A DNA stretch of 37,977 nt from the IMG/VR virus record IMGVR_UViG_3300033143_007503, positions 1 to 37,977 of that record, one strand, 5' to 3'. The notes beneath the pieces are model-generated. The model did not search any database. It saw only the letters and a list, made by a program, of their open reading frames with translations, and was not told where the DNA came from. Below, one piece after another: positions 37,028-37,977 of the stretch. This DNA comes from a virus. The translations under genes were made by a program, and so were the position numbers. The stretch's first letter is position 1. Each line of letters begins with the position of its first letter.

Positions 37028-37977
37028 TTAACTCATAACTCTAATACTATCCCACCCACGTCCATCTGTATTAGCCGAATAATTATCATATTGCATAAAC
37101 TTGATCCGGAAATCCAACGTATAGCTAATACCAACCGCAGTAATCGCCGCATCCAAATCAATATCAAACAACCCCGTCATACCCTTATCAAACGTTAAAG
37201 TATACCATGTGCCCCCATCAGCACTAATCGCAATCCCATCGCCAGAATGCGATTCATCATCGATATTCCAATGATAACCGCTCAATCGTAACCCACTCTG
37301 ACCAGCCATATTCAAATGCAAAATTGCCTCATTTTGCGAAAACGCAGCATCTTTCAAACTATCCATTTTAAGTCGACCGCTGACTGCCGTAATTAAACCA
37401 TTATTTGTCGAAGCATACTCCCAACCTTCAAGATTATTTGGCAAAGTCGTGAAATCTTGGAAATAAGGAGTAGTTTGTGGTACCGGAGTATCAGAAAAAG
37501 GTACCACTGAACCACCATCCGTAGCGGTCAGAGTATATGCTACACCATTTAAAACTTCATGATTCCCATAAGCCGACACGTGATACGTTCCCGCTTGTGG
37601 GTTATTAATTTGAATACGCTCGCTAAGACTACCCGCTCGAATCGACTTATACAGATAAGATTGGCTATTCGCCATTGAATCATATTGAACATATAAATCA
37701 ACATTCCCGCCAAGTCCATCCAAAGAGATATCCAAAACAGCAGTGTCCTCCGAAACCTCTACAGTCCATCGGTGATATTGCTGATCACCAAGTTTTTCTT
37801 CAGTACCGCCCATTGTCACAAACTCATTAGTTATCAAAGCACCCTTCAAATCTGGGATCCCAGTCCCCTCCATAGCATAAGTCACCATCGCTGCCATAAG
37901 ATATAATTGTGACCCACTCTTTTTAAACTCTGGATGAGATGGTTGTGTGATAGCCCGACCAGTATCCTCACTACCCT
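37028..37977 (-). CDS. secreted-type protein with PPC-like domain (5' end outside window)
   Basis: The frame stays open to the window edge (SEDTGRAITQPSHPEFKKSG precedes the first ATG), so the start at 37897 is not the true one and the gene is partial. The visible 316 residues contain a pre-peptidase C-terminal-type beta domain (about residues 65-155: YHRWTVEVSEDTAVLDISL, GNVDLYVQYD, AGTYHVSAYG). A concanavalin/jelly-roll-like domain follows (FQDFTTLPNNLEGWEY onward). These domains usually sit behind secreted proteases or adhesins. The missing N-terminus may hold a protease. It precedes the tRNA cluster on the same strand. Confidence 0.65.
   Translation of the reverse strand, partial: GSEDTGRAITQPSHPEFKKSGSQLYLMAAMVTYAMEGTGIPDLKGALITNEFVTMGGTEEKLGDQQYHRWTVEVSEDTAVLDISLDGLGGNVDLYVQYDSMANSQSYLYKSIRAGSLSERIQINNPQAGTYHVSAYGNHEVLNGVAYTLTATDGGSVVPFSDTPVPQTTPYFQDFTTLPNNLEGWEYASTNNGLITAVSGRLKMDSLKDAAFSQNEAILHLNMAGQSGLRLSGYHWNIDDESHSGDGIAISADGGTWYTLTFDKGMTGLFDIDLDAAITAVGISYTLDFRIKFMQYDNYSANTDGRGWDSIRVMS

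Overview
The window is a stretch of a large tailed-phage (myovirus-type) genome. It is AT-rich, most genes run on the minus strand, and adjacent genes are often joined by ATGA or TAATG overlaps. It encodes a contractile-tail sheath and neck/tail-completion proteins in T4-like order, several large fibre-like proteins, phage-type accessory enzymes and tRNAs. The host is not shown directly. Three features would fit a planctomycete host, as an inference only: a secreted Cys-repeat protein, an exported methyltransferase with a Cys-rich N-terminus, and a Tat-like SRRDFLK motif.

Region 1 (1-21.6 kb) is a late structural block on the minus strand. Read in the direction of transcription (high to low coordinates) it runs: small virion-type proteins, a possible SPOUT methyltransferase, three large beta-rich fibre-like proteins, connector-type proteins, a gp13-like neck protein, a permuted NlpC/P60 enzyme, two fibre-like proteins, a gp14-like neck protein, a gp15-like tail-sheath stabiliser and the tail sheath. 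Three plus-strand genes interrupt the block: a tandem HNH endonuclease, an unknown protein and a second permuted NlpC/P60 enzyme.

Region 2 (21.6-34 kb) is accessory and virion-associated. It holds a Tat-like protein, a secreted hexapeptide-repeat protein, a sugar-nucleotide epimerase and two multi-module proteins. These last two carry seven copies in total of an ESSPYDxLDDxDxF motif. Most copies sit directly after an (L/I)xE tripeptide, which resembles a T4-type prohead-protease site, so they may be polyproteins of capsid-internal modules. An NAD-dependent DNA ligase is split by a frameshift. A DUF7873-like protein, a conserved zinc-motif protein and a large acidic protein follow.

Region 3 covers the RNA loci. 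Around 36.3-37.0 kb, four class II tRNAs (Ser-GGA, Leu-UAA, Leu-UAG, Leu-GAG) flank a 337-nt structured RNA. One segment of that RNA closely matches the GTPase-associated centre of 23S rRNA, including the A1067 position. Three further loci carry tRNA T-arms and D-arms in abnormal arrangements: a 137-nt element at 22.5 kb, two elements near 28.2 kb whose 3' half lies upstream of the 5' half, and an element with an inserted hairpin at 34 kb. The window ends inside a secreted-type protein with a pre-peptidase C-terminal-like domain.

The GAC-like RNA, the ESSPYD polyproteins and the rearranged tRNAs are the most unusual parts. All were recognised by eye and rest on base pairing, motif spacing or remembered consensus sequences, not on database searches.
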